This document shows positions 48,038 through 56,581 of a stretch of 64,000 bases of DNA, in pieces (the first letter of the stretch is position 1; every line of letters starts with the position of its first letter). The notes beneath the pieces are model-generated. The model saw only the letters and a program-made list of their open reading frames with translations. It did not search any database and had not been told where the DNA came from. The DNA is from Limisphaera sp. (lineage in GTDB: Bacteria > Verrucomicrobiota > Verrucomicrobiia > Limisphaerales > Limisphaeraceae), in assembly GCA_025057755.1 (NCBI GenBank), contig JANWVC010000007.1, positions 186,001 through 250,000 on the forward strand, read 5' to 3'. A program made the translations under genes and the position numbers.

Positions 48038-49348
48038 TTAAAGGTCTTCAAACCGGGTTTGGCCAGGCCGAGGGGCAGGATATGTCCCGTCGGGTCCCGG
48101 CTGAGTAGGCGGTTTCATGTCGTCGCGGCAATCCTCCGGCTTGGGAGGATAGCCAAACTGGGAGCGTTGCACTTGTTCCCATGTGATCTCGCGGCCGGTG
48201 TAACAGGAGCATTGTCCCATGACCGCGATCTGGGTGCTGCGGATCATGTAGTCACCATTATCGATCGTCTGACCGGCGCGAATGGCGGCGAACAGGGCAT
48301 TGTGCTCCTCCTGGTAAGGATCGCACTGTCCCTGCCAACGCCATGGGCGCTTTCCAAAGATGCGGCAGCCTAGTAGATCGGCTCGACCCTCGGTTCCATA
48401 TATGAGGCTTGAGTTCTCGTCGTAACAACCTGGTGTCGTGCGGCAAAACGCATAAACCTTGACGCCGTTGGGCATGTCGTACACCAGGGCATGATGGTCG
48501 AAAACATCGCCGTAACGCGCTTCAACCAGCGTAGACCGGCCGCCCATCCCGTGGCATTTTATGGGTGCAGCCTCTCCCAGCACCCAACTGACTCGATCCA
48601 GGTTGTGTACGAGGGACTGGACCACGTCGTCTCCGGACAACCACCGGAACCGGTACTGCGCATAACACTGCCACTGCAACTCTAGCAAACCGGGCGGACG
48701 TTCTAACAGACCGTAGGGGCCGCGTAAGAAGTTTTCCTCGATGGCCACGATCTGGCCAATGGCACCGTCACGAATCTTCCGAATGGTTTCCTGATAGCCA
48801 GTGTGATATCGGCTTTGGAGCCCGGAAACCATGCACACGCCCTTTTGCCGGCCCAGAGCCACGGCACGTTCCAGCATTCGTAGACCATAAGGATCAATGG
48901 CATGTGGCTTTTCTACAAAAACATGCCGGCCGGCTTCGACTGCTGCCAACATATGCCAAGGATGAAACTTGGCCGCATTGGCGATCAGGACCACATCGCT
49001 CAGTTCAATGACACGTCGGAAAGCGTCGAAGCCTGTGAAGCAATGCTCGTCCGGCACTTGCACTTGGTCGGCTCGTCCCTCCCGGGCCAGTTCATCCCGA
49101 AGAACCTGACGCGCATGTCGGATACGCTCGAGAAACAGGTCGGCCATGGCGACCAGGCGCGCTCCTCGATCCGCACGGAGCGCTTGTGCGCCCGCACCAG
49201 TGTTGCGACCTCCGCAACCGATCAGCCCCACGCGGAGGATGTCGCGGCCGGAAGCATGGGCAAACCGGGCAACATCCATCGTGGCCAGCCCAGCCAGTGC
49301 TGTGGCGGAGGCTGTCAGGAAACGACGGCGATTGAACCGCTGCGGCAT
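48038..49348 (-). CDS. Gfo/Idh/MocA family oxidoreductase, Tat-exported
   Basis: A periplasmic NAD(P)-dependent oxidoreductase-like protein of about 436 residues. The Tat signal is NRRRFLTASATALAGLATMDV just after the ATG at 49348; in-frame ATGs at 49363, 49423 and 49441 are alternatives. The Rossmann motif is VGLIGCGGRNTGAGAQAL and the catalytic-region motif is FVEKPHAIDP. The C-terminal half shows GDDVVQSLVHNLDRVSWVLGEAAP. Exported members of this family are abundant in Verrucomicrobiota and Planctomycetota and often act on sugars or cyclitols; the substrate here is unknown. Convergent with rmuC. Confidence 0.87.
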   Translation of the reverse strand: MPQRFNRRRFLTASATALAGLATMDVARFAHASGRDILRVGLIGCGGRNTGAGAQALRADRGARLVAMADLFLERIRHARQVLRDELAREGRADQVQVPDEHCFTGFDAFRRVIELSDVVLIANAAKFHPWHMLAAVEAGRHVFVEKPHAIDPYGLRMLERAVALGRQKGVCMVSGLQSRYHTGYQETIRKIRDGAIGQIVAIEENFLRGPYGLLERPPGLLELQWQCYAQYRFRWLSGDDVVQSLVHNLDRVSWVLGEAAPIKCHGMGGRSTLVEARYGDVFDHHALVYDMPNGVKVYAFCRTTPGCYDENSSLIYGTEGRADLLGCRIFGKRPWRWQGQCDPYQEEHNALFAAIRAGQTIDNGDYMIRSTQIAVMGQCSCYTGREITWEQVQRSQFGYPPKPEDCRDDMKPPTQPGPDGTYPAPRPGQTRFEDL

Positions 49349-49566
49349 GCTTCCCAGGCTCATCCGGGACTCATCGATACCGGAGCGGGAATGCAGCGTG
49401 GGTTGCGGACGGGTGGTTTTCATGCGCGGAGGATTCATCATGAGGTTGGATGTGCTCAGCGTCGTGGCTGCCCTAACATTGCGCAGGACTGTCCGTTGGC
49501 AAGTCTAACAGTTGAGTCCTGCTTGATTGCTTTAACCGGGTGAGTCGGTAAATTCACAGGGATGAA

Positions 49567-51204
49567 TCATGGCCCGCGCCGCGCTCGGTCAGACACAGGA
49601 CGCAGGTTGGCATGGTTCCACGCCAGGACTGCATCGTACTTAGGCGAGCTCGTTTGGGTAGCGCCTTCGAGCAGGCCCCAACTGCCCCACTTGCTGGGTG
49701 CGGTCACGGAGGAAAACAGACAGCAAAGGTCGCCTCCGGCTACTTGAAGCCAGGCATTCAAGTACACTTGGTACAGCTCGCCCATGATGGGATGGCGATT
49801 GGCCGCAATCAGGAGACGAGTCAAGGTTTCGTGATTTTCGGCGCCTTGAATCCCCACCAGATGCTGGCCGGCTTCGTAGGCAATTAACCGCAGGCCGTGT
49901 CGCTCAGCAACAACACGTTGGGCACGCATCTGTTCGATGGCTTCCGGAAGAGAGTGTTGGCGGACATGGTCCAGCACACGCTCCACAGACCAATTGGCAA
50001 TCTCGTCTGCCGCGGGGACGTGTCCCGAGGCTGAGGGTGCGACATTCAGCGAAAAGTAAGGTGCAATCGCCAGGGCATCAAAGTGCTGGGCACTGTCCCG
50101 AAACGTCAGCATCTGTTCGGACACATGGGGATTGGCGGCCTGCGTGGCAATGACCCGCACCAGTCGGTGGCGGTTGCCAAAGACTTCTTCCCAAATTTGG
50201 TGAATTTGGCGGGAACGCCACGCGGTGTAGCGCCACGCTGCTTCCCAGTCTGTCTCGGCGAAGCCCAGGCGGCGCCCCTCGGCTGCGGCATACCGGTGTT
50301 GGCTGAAGATGGGATTCCACAGCTCGTTGGAGTACTCCACATAGACGATGAGGTCTTTCCGCAACCGTTGCCGAACCAGTCGGGCGAACTGGCGGATGTA
50401 GTCATCCTGCGCTTGGTGAGGCATGCAAAACCATGCGTGGGCGCCGAGTTGATTGCATAAATCCACCATGACCTCGACTGGCACACCCCGTTGGCTCCAG
50501 GTGGCGTGACGGACGGTGGGACGGTTGTCCCATGCTCGTTGTTCCGAATGATTGGTTTCCATCCAATCCATGAAACGGATCGTGTTGAAACCGCGCCAGC
50601 GATTGAGAAAACCGGGACGAAACCAGGCGCGCTCGTTTCGGGGATCGGCATCTGGCATGAACAACTGAAGGTTACGCAGAGGGCGACCCGATTGCGTGGC
50701 TTGCAGTTGTAAAAATAATGGCCCAGCCGATGGATCCAGCTCGAGGATGAACCGGCCTGGTTCGGCTCTGTGCATGTAACCGCTGCCCCGCACAACGAGT
50801 GTTCCTTCGCCCTCGTAGCGACCCAGATACTTGCCAGCAGGGGCATGACCTGCCGTAAAGAGAAGTGTTTCAGCCCAGCAATCGGGCTCGAGCCGGCGAA
50901 CCCATCCATGGTCGTCCAGTTCAAGCGTTGGTCCTTGACCCCATGCAGCGCCAATGCGCTGGCTGATCCAGGGGCGCGAGGTTTTGAACGCGTCGGCAAA
51001 TGGATGTTCTGTGCCCCAATCTGCGATACCAGCCAGGTTGATGCCGAGGCGAGAACGTTCGGGTCGAGGCGATGCGGCTGCGCCAGGGTTGACCCAGACC
51101 GAGAAAACCACCCAAAAGCCTGCAAGGGCAACGAGCGAGTCCAGCTTCCGGCAAACCAAAGAAAACGATCCCTGTTGATCTCGTTTGGCATGGTGTCTGG
51201 CCAT
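49567..51204 (-). CDS. secreted putative TIM-barrel glycosidase, family not assigned
   Basis: A 545-residue exported protein. From the ATG at 51204 a basic n-region leads to LVALAGFWVVFSVWVNPGAAA, a signal peptide. Mature sequence begins RLGINLAGIADWG. The middle reads like a clan GH-A barrel: FNTIRFMDWMETNH, GVPVEVMVDLCNQLGAHAWFCMPH, then VYVEYSNELWNP with a possible acid/base Glu about residue 295, and LIAYEAGQHLVG with a possible nucleophile Glu about residue 443. Ending FSSVTAPSKWGSWGLLE also suits a barrel. I cannot place it in a CAZy family with confidence. It is divergent from a broken phosphodiester glycosidase gene, with a palindrome between. Confidence 0.75.
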   Translation of the reverse strand: MARHHAKRDQQGSFSLVCRKLDSLVALAGFWVVFSVWVNPGAAASPRPERSRLGINLAGIADWGTEHPFADAFKTSRPWISQRIGAAWGQGPTLELDDHGWVRRLEPDCWAETLLFTAGHAPAGKYLGRYEGEGTLVVRGSGYMHRAEPGRFILELDPSAGPLFLQLQATQSGRPLRNLQLFMPDADPRNERAWFRPGFLNRWRGFNTIRFMDWMETNHSEQRAWDNRPTVRHATWSQRGVPVEVMVDLCNQLGAHAWFCMPHQAQDDYIRQFARLVRQRLRKDLIVYVEYSNELWNPIFSQHRYAAAEGRRLGFAETDWEAAWRYTAWRSRQIHQIWEEVFGNRHRLVRVIATQAANPHVSEQMLTFRDSAQHFDALAIAPYFSLNVAPSASGHVPAADEIANWSVERVLDHVRQHSLPEAIEQMRAQRVVAERHGLRLIAYEAGQHLVGIQGAENHETLTRLLIAANRHPIMGELYQVYLNAWLQVAGGDLCCLFSSVTAPSKWGSWGLLEGATQTSSPKYDAVLAWNHANLRPVSDRARRGP

Positions 51205-51562
51205 GCCATGCCGTTTGGCGCCCAAAAGCCTCCGGTAGGCACCACGTTGTGTGGGGTTGTCCACAGGGCGACAACACCAGACGAAGCAACACTGAGGTTG
51301 ACAGAGCATTTTTCCCGGTCTCCCATTGAGATGGCTCCATGATCCCCAGAAAAGGTGGCTTGAGTGTTTGCACGACTGAGGTTTGGTTGCTTTGCCGGCA
51401 TGTTAACATGTCGGCGCGTTATATTGCAGCTTCGAAAATGGATCGGACGCCTTGGATGATCGTCGAGTTGCGGTGCGCGGAAGCCGAGTGTGTGGGTGTC
51501 CCGCAGGTTTACTTGCCGCAAGGGAGTTAAAGAGCGGCAAGGCGAGTTATCCGGAGGCCAGG
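51205..51562. other. divergent intergenic region with a palindrome
   Basis: About 360 bases between the secreted barrel protein (minus) and the broken phosphodiester glycosidase gene (plus). The one clear element is the inverted repeat at 51394-51415. No further gene is seen. Confidence 0.45.
51394..51415. promoter_or_regulatory. 22-base palindrome, candidate operator
   Basis: Two 11-base arms, GCCGGCATGTT and AACATGTCGGC, are mirror images except for one position pair. The centre is TTAA. It lies between two divergent genes and has the size of an operator for a dimeric repressor. No regulator gene is adjacent. Confidence 0.45.
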
Positions 51563-52515
51563 ATGGGTGATGAACTGAAAAGATGGATTGCAGTCGGCAG
51601 AGGGTTTTTGCTTGTCCTAAGCCGTGGCCTGCGGATGCAGTGCAACGGAAGCAAAGCGTGTCTGGCGCTGACGAGCGTGTTGACCGGCTTATGGCTGTGA
51701 AAAGCGGGTGCATTTGCGGGCTCGGGGACCTTTCGTTCCGTAGCGCATGAGGAAGAGCTGGCACCCGGAGTCGCTTTGCGAATGCACATCTTGGATCGGC
51801 CTCGGCCGCTGCGCATCTTTGAAGTCAGTCTTGATCTGACCCGCCCAGAACGGAAGCCCATGGTATTGATCGGTCCGGACCCGGATGCAGCCGGAGGGGC
51901 GGAAGCCCAACTGATTGCGCCGTTGCCCAGGGTCGTGCGTGAGGGACTCTTTTTGGCCATTAATGCCAACGCGTTTGCGTGGTCAGACCCGCGGGGTGCC
52001 TCAAAGGCGCCCGCGCGGTGGAGGCCGGGCCAGCCAGTGGACATCCTGAGCGGGGCGCATGACGGACGACGACAGGCCAGTCCGCCCGACCGTGCTTATT
52101 GGCGCTTCTGGCAAGAACCAGCCAGCCAAATCCGAGTCGGCCAAGTGTCTGACACCCGGTCTGTGCGTTGGGCCGTTGCGGGGTTCGGCCCTTTGATCTT
52201 GGCGGGCCAGGAGGTGCCACTTGAGGGACAGGCGCGTCATCCGCGGACTGCAGTGGGCTTGGACGCCAGCGGCCGACGCTCGGTGTGGGTAGTCGTGGAT
52301 GGCCGTCATCCAGGGTCTAGCGAAGGCATGAGCCTGCGCGAACTCGCTCAGTGGATGCTCCAGCGGGGCTGTCGCGAAACGATCAACCTGGACGGGGACG
52401 GCAGTAGCATTTTGATTGCAGGAGTGCGCCGGACACAGCCCCGGTGCGCAATCGACCTTCAGGCGGTCAACCGCGACGGGTGCCGGTGTTGTTGGGACTT
52501 CGCTTGCGGAATTGA
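51563..52515 (+). pseudogene. broken phosphodiester glycosidase (NAGPA/DUF2233) gene
   Basis: The ancestral protein can be read from the ATG at 51563, which follows a GGAGG site, through a signal-like segment (CLALTSVLTGLWL). An in-frame TGA at 51698-51700 interrupts it, after which the same frame continues KAGAFAGSGTFRSVAHEELAPGV, the normal mature start. The body is well preserved: FLAINANAFAW, RTAVGLDASGR, VVVDGRHPGSSEGMSL, INLDGDGSS. Near 52425 one base is lost, so the family's C-terminus (RNRPSGGQPRRVPVLLGLRLRN, ending at a TGA, 52513-52515) is read only in another frame. The family removes N-acetylglucosamine from phosphodiesters or acts on exopolysaccharide. With two lesions it is probably dead; an open frame from a TTG at 51776 to 52552 remains. 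Confidence 0.75.
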
Positions 52516-52616
52516 ACCCGCCTCACATCATTCGCTCTGGCTTGGATGCTGAGGGAGACCGGCTTTTGGGAACGGGCCGGGTTAACCGACCGCTTGGGTG
52601 CGAGGCTAGCTGCCCT

Positions 52617-53528
52617 TCATTTGGTTGCCTCTGTCATCCAGCCAAGTCGCTGCGCAGCGCGCCGAACCAAAGCGGCAAAAGCCAGCGTTGCCCGCGTGCG
52701 ATACCGTAGATTGTGTAGAAGCAGGTTGATGTCCCGTTCCGGACGAGGGGCGTCCAAAGGTATCCACCGGCAACCGCGGGCGTTGGCGATCGGGGCGAAC
52801 AGTTGGGGTACGAGCGAAACGCCCACGCCATTCGCTACCATTTCCAAAATGGTACCCAGATGGGCAGCTTGAAACCAGACATGCCAGCGGACGGAGCGGG
52901 TCTTGCAGAATTCATTGACCTGCCGCGCCAGGCAATGCAGCTCGCTCAGCACCAGGGCCTTTTCGCCTTGCAAGTCTGTCCATGTCACCTGGCGGCGTCG
53001 GGCCAACGCGTGACGGGCCGGTAGCAAAAGTCCCAAAGGTTCTTTCCCCAAGGGCTCGCAATGAATGGCCGTTTGGACGTCCACCGTGGAAGCCAACGCC
53101 AGATCAATCTGCCCCTCGTCCAACCGTTGCAGCAGCCGTTCTGTGACCTCCTCCACCACTTGCACATCCACCTTTGGATGTTGCTCGGAAAACTCGGCCA
53201 GCAAGCGCGGTAGTAGCCCGGGAGCAATGGTGGGAATGGCGCCGACCACGAGGCGCCCCTCCAGCGACTCGCGGCAGTCCGCCACGCAGCGCGTGGCGTC
53301 TGCCACTTCGGCCAAGATCCGCCGCGCGCGGTCGTACAAGCGCCGGCCGGCCTCAGTCGGGACCACTCCGCGCGGCAGGCGATCCAGCAAGGGCTGTCCT
53401 AACTCCTGCTCAAGCTTGGCGATCTGTTGGCTCAGCGAGGGTTGTGCCACATGCAACCGGACGGCCGCGCGGGAGAACCCCCCCGCTTCTACCACCGTGA
53501 CGAAATAGCGGAGCTGGTGCAATTCCAT
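52617..53528 (-). CDS. oxyR: LysR-type peroxide regulator OxyR
   Basis: A 303-residue LysR-family regulator. The winged helix-turn-helix is MELHQLRYFVTVVEAGGFSR through VAQPSLSQQIAKLEQELG. The regulatory domain contains ELHCLARQVNEFC, whose cysteines fall at residues 199 and 208, the same numbers and spacing as the peroxide-sensing disulfide of Escherichia coli OxyR. GVGVSLVP near residue 235 is another OxyR feature. It is divergent from a manganese catalase gene with 154 bases between, the usual context for peroxide control. The operator overlaps its own start codon, which suggests autorepression. Other catalase-linked LysR regulators are less likely given the cysteines. Confidence 0.88.
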   Translation of the reverse strand: MELHQLRYFVTVVEAGGFSRAAVRLHVAQPSLSQQIAKLEQELGQPLLDRLPRGVVPTEAGRRLYDRARRILAEVADATRCVADCRESLEGRLVVGAIPTIAPGLLPRLLAEFSEQHPKVDVQVVEEVTERLLQRLDEGQIDLALASTVDVQTAIHCEPLGKEPLGLLLPARHALARRRQVTWTDLQGEKALVLSELHCLARQVNEFCKTRSVRWHVWFQAAHLGTILEMVANGVGVSLVPQLFAPIANARGCRWIPLDAPRPERDINLLLHNLRYRTRATLAFAALVRRAAQRLGWMTEATK

Positions 53529-53543
53529 AGGTTTTTCCTATGG
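53525..53543. promoter_or_regulatory. OxyR-like operator over the oxyR start codon
   Basis: CCATAGGTTTTTCCTATGG is a perfect seven-base inverted repeat with a five-base spacer. Its core ATAG-N7-CTAT matches the known OxyR half-site (ATAGnTnnnAnCTAT) at all but one consensus base. It covers the oxyR ATG and the predicted start of oxyR transcription. Confidence 0.65.
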
Positions 53544-53548
53544 CAGGT

Positions 53549-53577
53549 ATCATATTCAGATGTTGGCAGACCGACAA
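53549..53577 (-). promoter_or_regulatory. oxyR promoter
   Basis: On the minus strand TTGTCG (53577-53572) and TATGAT (53554-53549) are spaced by 17 bases. Transcription would start near 53542, only about 14 bases before the ATG and inside the operator. Confidence 0.55.
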
Positions 53578-53682
53578 TGCTTCCAACATGGTAGCAATGG
53601 ATTCGCAGCGCCGGAGTGCACGGGCTTCGACGCGCTGCGGACCTGCGACGCAACCCGATCCAAGTAGAAAGTGAGGTGAACG

Positions 53683-54588
53683 ATGTTCCTGCGCATTGAC
53701 AAACTGCAGATCGAATTGCCTCAGCCAAAGGAGGCGGATCCGAATGCAGCCGCCGCCGTTCAGGAGTTGCTTGGAGGACGTTTCGGCGAAATGTCCACCC
53801 TGATGAATTACATGTACCAATCCTTCAACTTCCGCGGACGCGAAAAATTGCGTCCCTACTATGACCTGATTGCCAACATTGCCACAGAAGAGCTCGGTCA
53901 TATTGAGTTGGTATCGGCTTCGGTCAACATGTTGCTGAACGGGCCACGTCGCTCCGACGTGACGCCTGTCGATCCGGTCAGCGCTCCGTTGGAATCGGCC
54001 AGGGACGTGCGCAACACGCATCATTTCATTGCCACGGCGCAAACCACACTCGTGGGCAACTCGATGGGTCAGCCCTGGCGCGGCGATTATGTATTCGCCA
54101 GCGGCAACCTCATCTTGGACTTGCTGCACAATTTCTTCCTCGAATGTGGCGCCCGTACGCAGAAATTGCGGGTGTATGAAATGACCAAGAATCCGGCCGC
54201 ACGGGAAATGCTGGGCTATCTGTTTGTACGCGGCGGTGTGCATGCTCTGGCCTATGCCAAGGCTCTTGAAACCCTTACAGGCGTGGACATCAAACGCATG
54301 CTGCCGATTCCCAAACTTGAGAACAGCATCTTTCCTGAATCGAGGAAGTTTGAGCAACTCGGCGTGCATCGGAAACTGTATCGGTTCAGCCCCGAGGACT
54401 ATCGTGAACTGGCCAAGATCTGGAATGGGCCGTCTCCAGCGGGGGACGGAGAACTCGAGGTGGTGGACGGACCGCCACCGGGTGGTCCATTGCCGGATCT
54501 GGCGGATCTGTCGGCTGAATTTGCGCCCGAGTATCATCCAGCGGAGATTTACGAGATTGCTCAGAAGTTGACGGCACGGGCGCGGTGA
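53683..54588 (+). CDS. manganese catalase
   Basis: A 301-residue dimanganese catalase that dismutates hydrogen peroxide. The metal ligands are present: E36 in GRFGEMSTL, E70 and H73 in EELGHIE, E154 in FFLECGAR and H187 in GGVHALAY. The fold is a four-helix bundle with a C-terminal lasso. The ATG at 53683 follows a strong GAGGTGA ribosome binding site. Expression is probably controlled by OxyR, whose gene is divergent. A strong terminator follows 23 bases after the stop. Confidence 0.95.
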   Translation: MFLRIDKLQIELPQPKEADPNAAAAVQELLGGRFGEMSTLMNYMYQSFNFRGREKLRPYYDLIANIATEELGHIELVSASVNMLLNGPRRSDVTPVDPVSAPLESARDVRNTHHFIATAQTTLVGNSMGQPWRGDYVFASGNLILDLLHNFFLECGARTQKLRVYEMTKNPAAREMLGYLFVRGGVHALAYAKALETLTGVDIKRMLPIPKLENSIFPESRKFEQLGVHRKLYRFSPEDYRELAKIWNGPSPAGDGELEVVDGPPPGGPLPDLADLSAEFAPEYHPAEIYEIAQKLTARAR

Positions 54589-54610
54589 GTCTGTCAGAGC
54601 TGGGGTTAAT

Positions 54611-54658
54611 GCGCCCGCTCGACCCCTCGCGCAAACGGGTGTCGGCGGGCGCCTTTTT
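54611..54658 (+). terminator. terminator of the manganese catalase gene
   Basis: GCGCCCGC (54611-54618) pairs perfectly with GCGGGCGC (54645-54652), with further inner pairing of CGACCC with GGGTGTCG, and runs into CTTTTTC. It abuts the end of the convergent GH99-like gene. Confidence 0.8.
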
Positions 54659-55938
54659 CAGGGCGTACGGTTCTGACCCGCAGAGTCCGTGGTCGGTTTC
54701 TCGTTACTGCTTAATGCGGCTAACCGACTGCGCGCTCGTTCGCAGCGGAAACCAGCCAAGTCTGCCGCGATCTCGTCCAACGCTGCTCCAATCGCCGGAT
54801 CACCGTGAGCCGCGCGGCGGAGTTGATACAGGCGAAGTACGAGCTCAAACGCGTCTGCGGTGCCGGGGAGGGTTGGGTCTCCGTGAGCCCGTCGCAACTC
54901 CCGCAGCACTTCAAGGTCTCGTGAGCCGAATTCGCGCGTGGGCTCGATTTGCGTTCCCTCGCCGAAGTCGTTCCAGGTTGCGATTAAGGCCATGCTCGTG
55001 GCGTTGGTGAGGGCCCGTCGCAGCGTTTCGCGGAACGTGACTCCGCCGCGGTCTCCCAGGTAACCCCAGTAGGCACGTGCGCCGGCGCGGGGATGGATGT
55101 CATGAAATCTCGGGAAGGCTGTGCTGATCGAGACCGGCCAGGTCATGGCTGCTTTTTCAAATTGGGTCAGATAACGTTGAAGTGCCGTACCGGACAGGAC
55201 ACCACCGGCTCCAGGGGCTTGGCTGAGCCACATGGGCGGCCAGGCAAACGCGCCGACGGCTCCTGGGACGGGCGTGTCAATCGTGAGCAGGGCCGGACGT
55301 GATGAAAGGGCCTCGAGCACGCGTGGCCAGTCGCCTGGATTCCGGAGCACCTGTGGACCGAAATTCAGAAGCACAGGTCGTTCTTGCCAGCGGAAGTAAA
55401 GGGGCAGTCCAAAATATTGGCGCTCTGCATATTGCAGCGCTTGCACGGCGCGTTCCGCAGCAGAGGACTCCGCCGGTCGGGCGTCCTGGAATTCTTGAAG
55501 GGAACGGTCCTCGTAACAGAGGGCCAGCTTCAAACCCGCTCGTTCCAAAAAGGGGATCAGTTTCTGCAATCGTTGATCGATCTGCGCATAGTCGTGGACT
55601 TTTTCAGGTCCGAACCAACCAACCACAACTCCGTCTGCACCGGCGAGTCGCAACAATAAGGTGTGATATTCAAGCACCGCCGGATCACTCGAGTCGTAGG
55701 GTCCAATTTGTGGCTGGTACCAGGAGGCAATCTCGCGTTCGCCCAGGGCGTTGGTGCGATCGGGTTGAAACCGATTCATCGTCCAGTGCCATCCCCACTC
55801 CGGGCTGTGAGGCGGTGCAGCGTACCAAGCCAAATAATAAACCAGAATCGGTTTGACGCCGGGCGCTCCTGGCGCGCTCCAATCCAGCATGAGCCAAAGG
55901 GTGGCCCATAGCAAGGTCGGTTGGATCCGATTCCGCAT
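54658..55938 (-). CDS. secreted GH71/GH99-like protein
   Basis: A 426-residue exported protein. The ATG at 55938 begins a signal peptide (PTLLWATLWLMLDWSAPGAPG). The mature part starts ILVYYLAWYAAPP and WGWHWTMNRF, followed by GADGVVVGWFGPE, KLALCYEDRS, PLYFRWQERPVLLNF and MALIATWNDFGEGTQIEPT, the last being the hallmark of GH99-like (glycosyltransferase-WbsX-like) and GH71-like barrels. Substrate is unknown; relatives act on alpha-mannans or alpha-glucans. It starts 10 bases after the response regulator gene, so it is the likely output gene of that two-component system. Confidence 0.82.
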   Translation of the reverse strand: MRNRIQPTLLWATLWLMLDWSAPGAPGVKPILVYYLAWYAAPPHSPEWGWHWTMNRFQPDRTNALGEREIASWYQPQIGPYDSSDPAVLEYHTLLLRLAGADGVVVGWFGPEKVHDYAQIDQRLQKLIPFLERAGLKLALCYEDRSLQEFQDARPAESSAAERAVQALQYAERQYFGLPLYFRWQERPVLLNFGPQVLRNPGDWPRVLEALSSRPALLTIDTPVPGAVGAFAWPPMWLSQAPGAGGVLSGTALQRYLTQFEKAAMTWPVSISTAFPRFHDIHPRAGARAYWGYLGDRGGVTFRETLRRALTNATSMALIATWNDFGEGTQIEPTREFGSRDLEVLRELRRAHGDPTLPGTADAFELVLRLYQLRRAAHGDPAIGAALDEIAADLAGFRCERARSRLAALSSNEKPTTDSAGQNRTP

Positions 55939-55948
55939 GGGTTCAGAT

Positions 55949-56581
55949 TTACGATCGGAGGTATTTGGCGACCGCCTCAGTCCGAGATTGCACATGCAAC
56001 TTTTCGTAAATGCGCCGGATATAGGTGCGAATGGTTTCAATGCTGATTTGGAGCTGGTCGGCGATTTGTTTGTAAGTCAAGCCTCGTGCTAGGCCCTCCA
56101 GCACGGCTTGCTCGCGCGCCGATAAGGGCAGCGTCGATCGAAGTGGTGGACCTCCCTGTCGAAACGACGCCACCACCTTGCGAGCGATGGAACTGGACAT
56201 GGGGGATCCGCCTTCGTGGACTTCGCGGAGCGCCTCTAACAATTTTTCCGGGCTGAGTCGCTTGAGCAAATAACCGGTGGCTCCGGCAGAGAGTGCGGCA
56301 AAAATACGGTCACTGTCCTCGTAAACGGTTAACATCACGACCTGTGTGTTCGGCAGGCGCTGCTTCAACTCCCGTACACATGCGATGCCGTCCCTTCCCG
56401 GCATGTGAATATCCATCAACACGACGTCGGGTGGTCGGGATGGAATTCCCTCCAGCGCCGCATCCGCACTGAAGTAAACTCCCGAACAGCGGAACCCTGG
56501 CGTTGCATCGAGAAACGCCGCCATGGCGGCGCACAGAGCTCGGTCATCGTCCACAATAGCAACTGTGATCTCTGCGCTCAT
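55949..56581 (-). CDS. NarL/LuxR-type response regulator
   Basis: A 210-residue response regulator. The receiver has VAIVDDDRALCAAM (acidic pocket), the phospho-acceptor Asp in VLMDIHMPGRDG, Thr in VVMLTVYED, and Lys in GYLLKRLSPEKL. The C-terminal LuxR-type HTH is LSAREQAVLEGLARGLTYKQIA and SIETIRTYIRRIYEKLHVQSR. The ATG at 56581 overlaps the stop of the sensor kinase gene as ATGA, so the two are coupled. It is followed after 10 bases by the GH99-like gene. Confidence 0.95.
   Translation of the reverse strand: MSAEITVAIVDDDRALCAAMAAFLDATPGFRCSGVYFSADAALEGIPSRPPDVVLMDIHMPGRDGIACVRELKQRLPNTQVVMLTVYEDSDRIFAALSAGATGYLLKRLSPEKLLEALREVHEGGSPMSSSIARKVVASFRQGGPPLRSTLPLSAREQAVLEGLARGLTYKQIADQLQISIETIRTYIRRIYEKLHVQSRTEAVAKYLRS

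Noticed and set aside
51698-51700. Recoding of TGA as selenocysteine or tryptophan in the phosphodiester glycosidase gene
   Set aside because: Other genes in the window use TGA as a normal stop, I recognised no selenocysteine-insertion hairpin, and the gene has a second frameshift, so inactivation is simpler.
50106-51764. 552-residue open frame (minus) parallel to the secreted barrel protein
   Set aside because: Shadow frame. The signal peptide and motifs are in the other frame (49567-51204).
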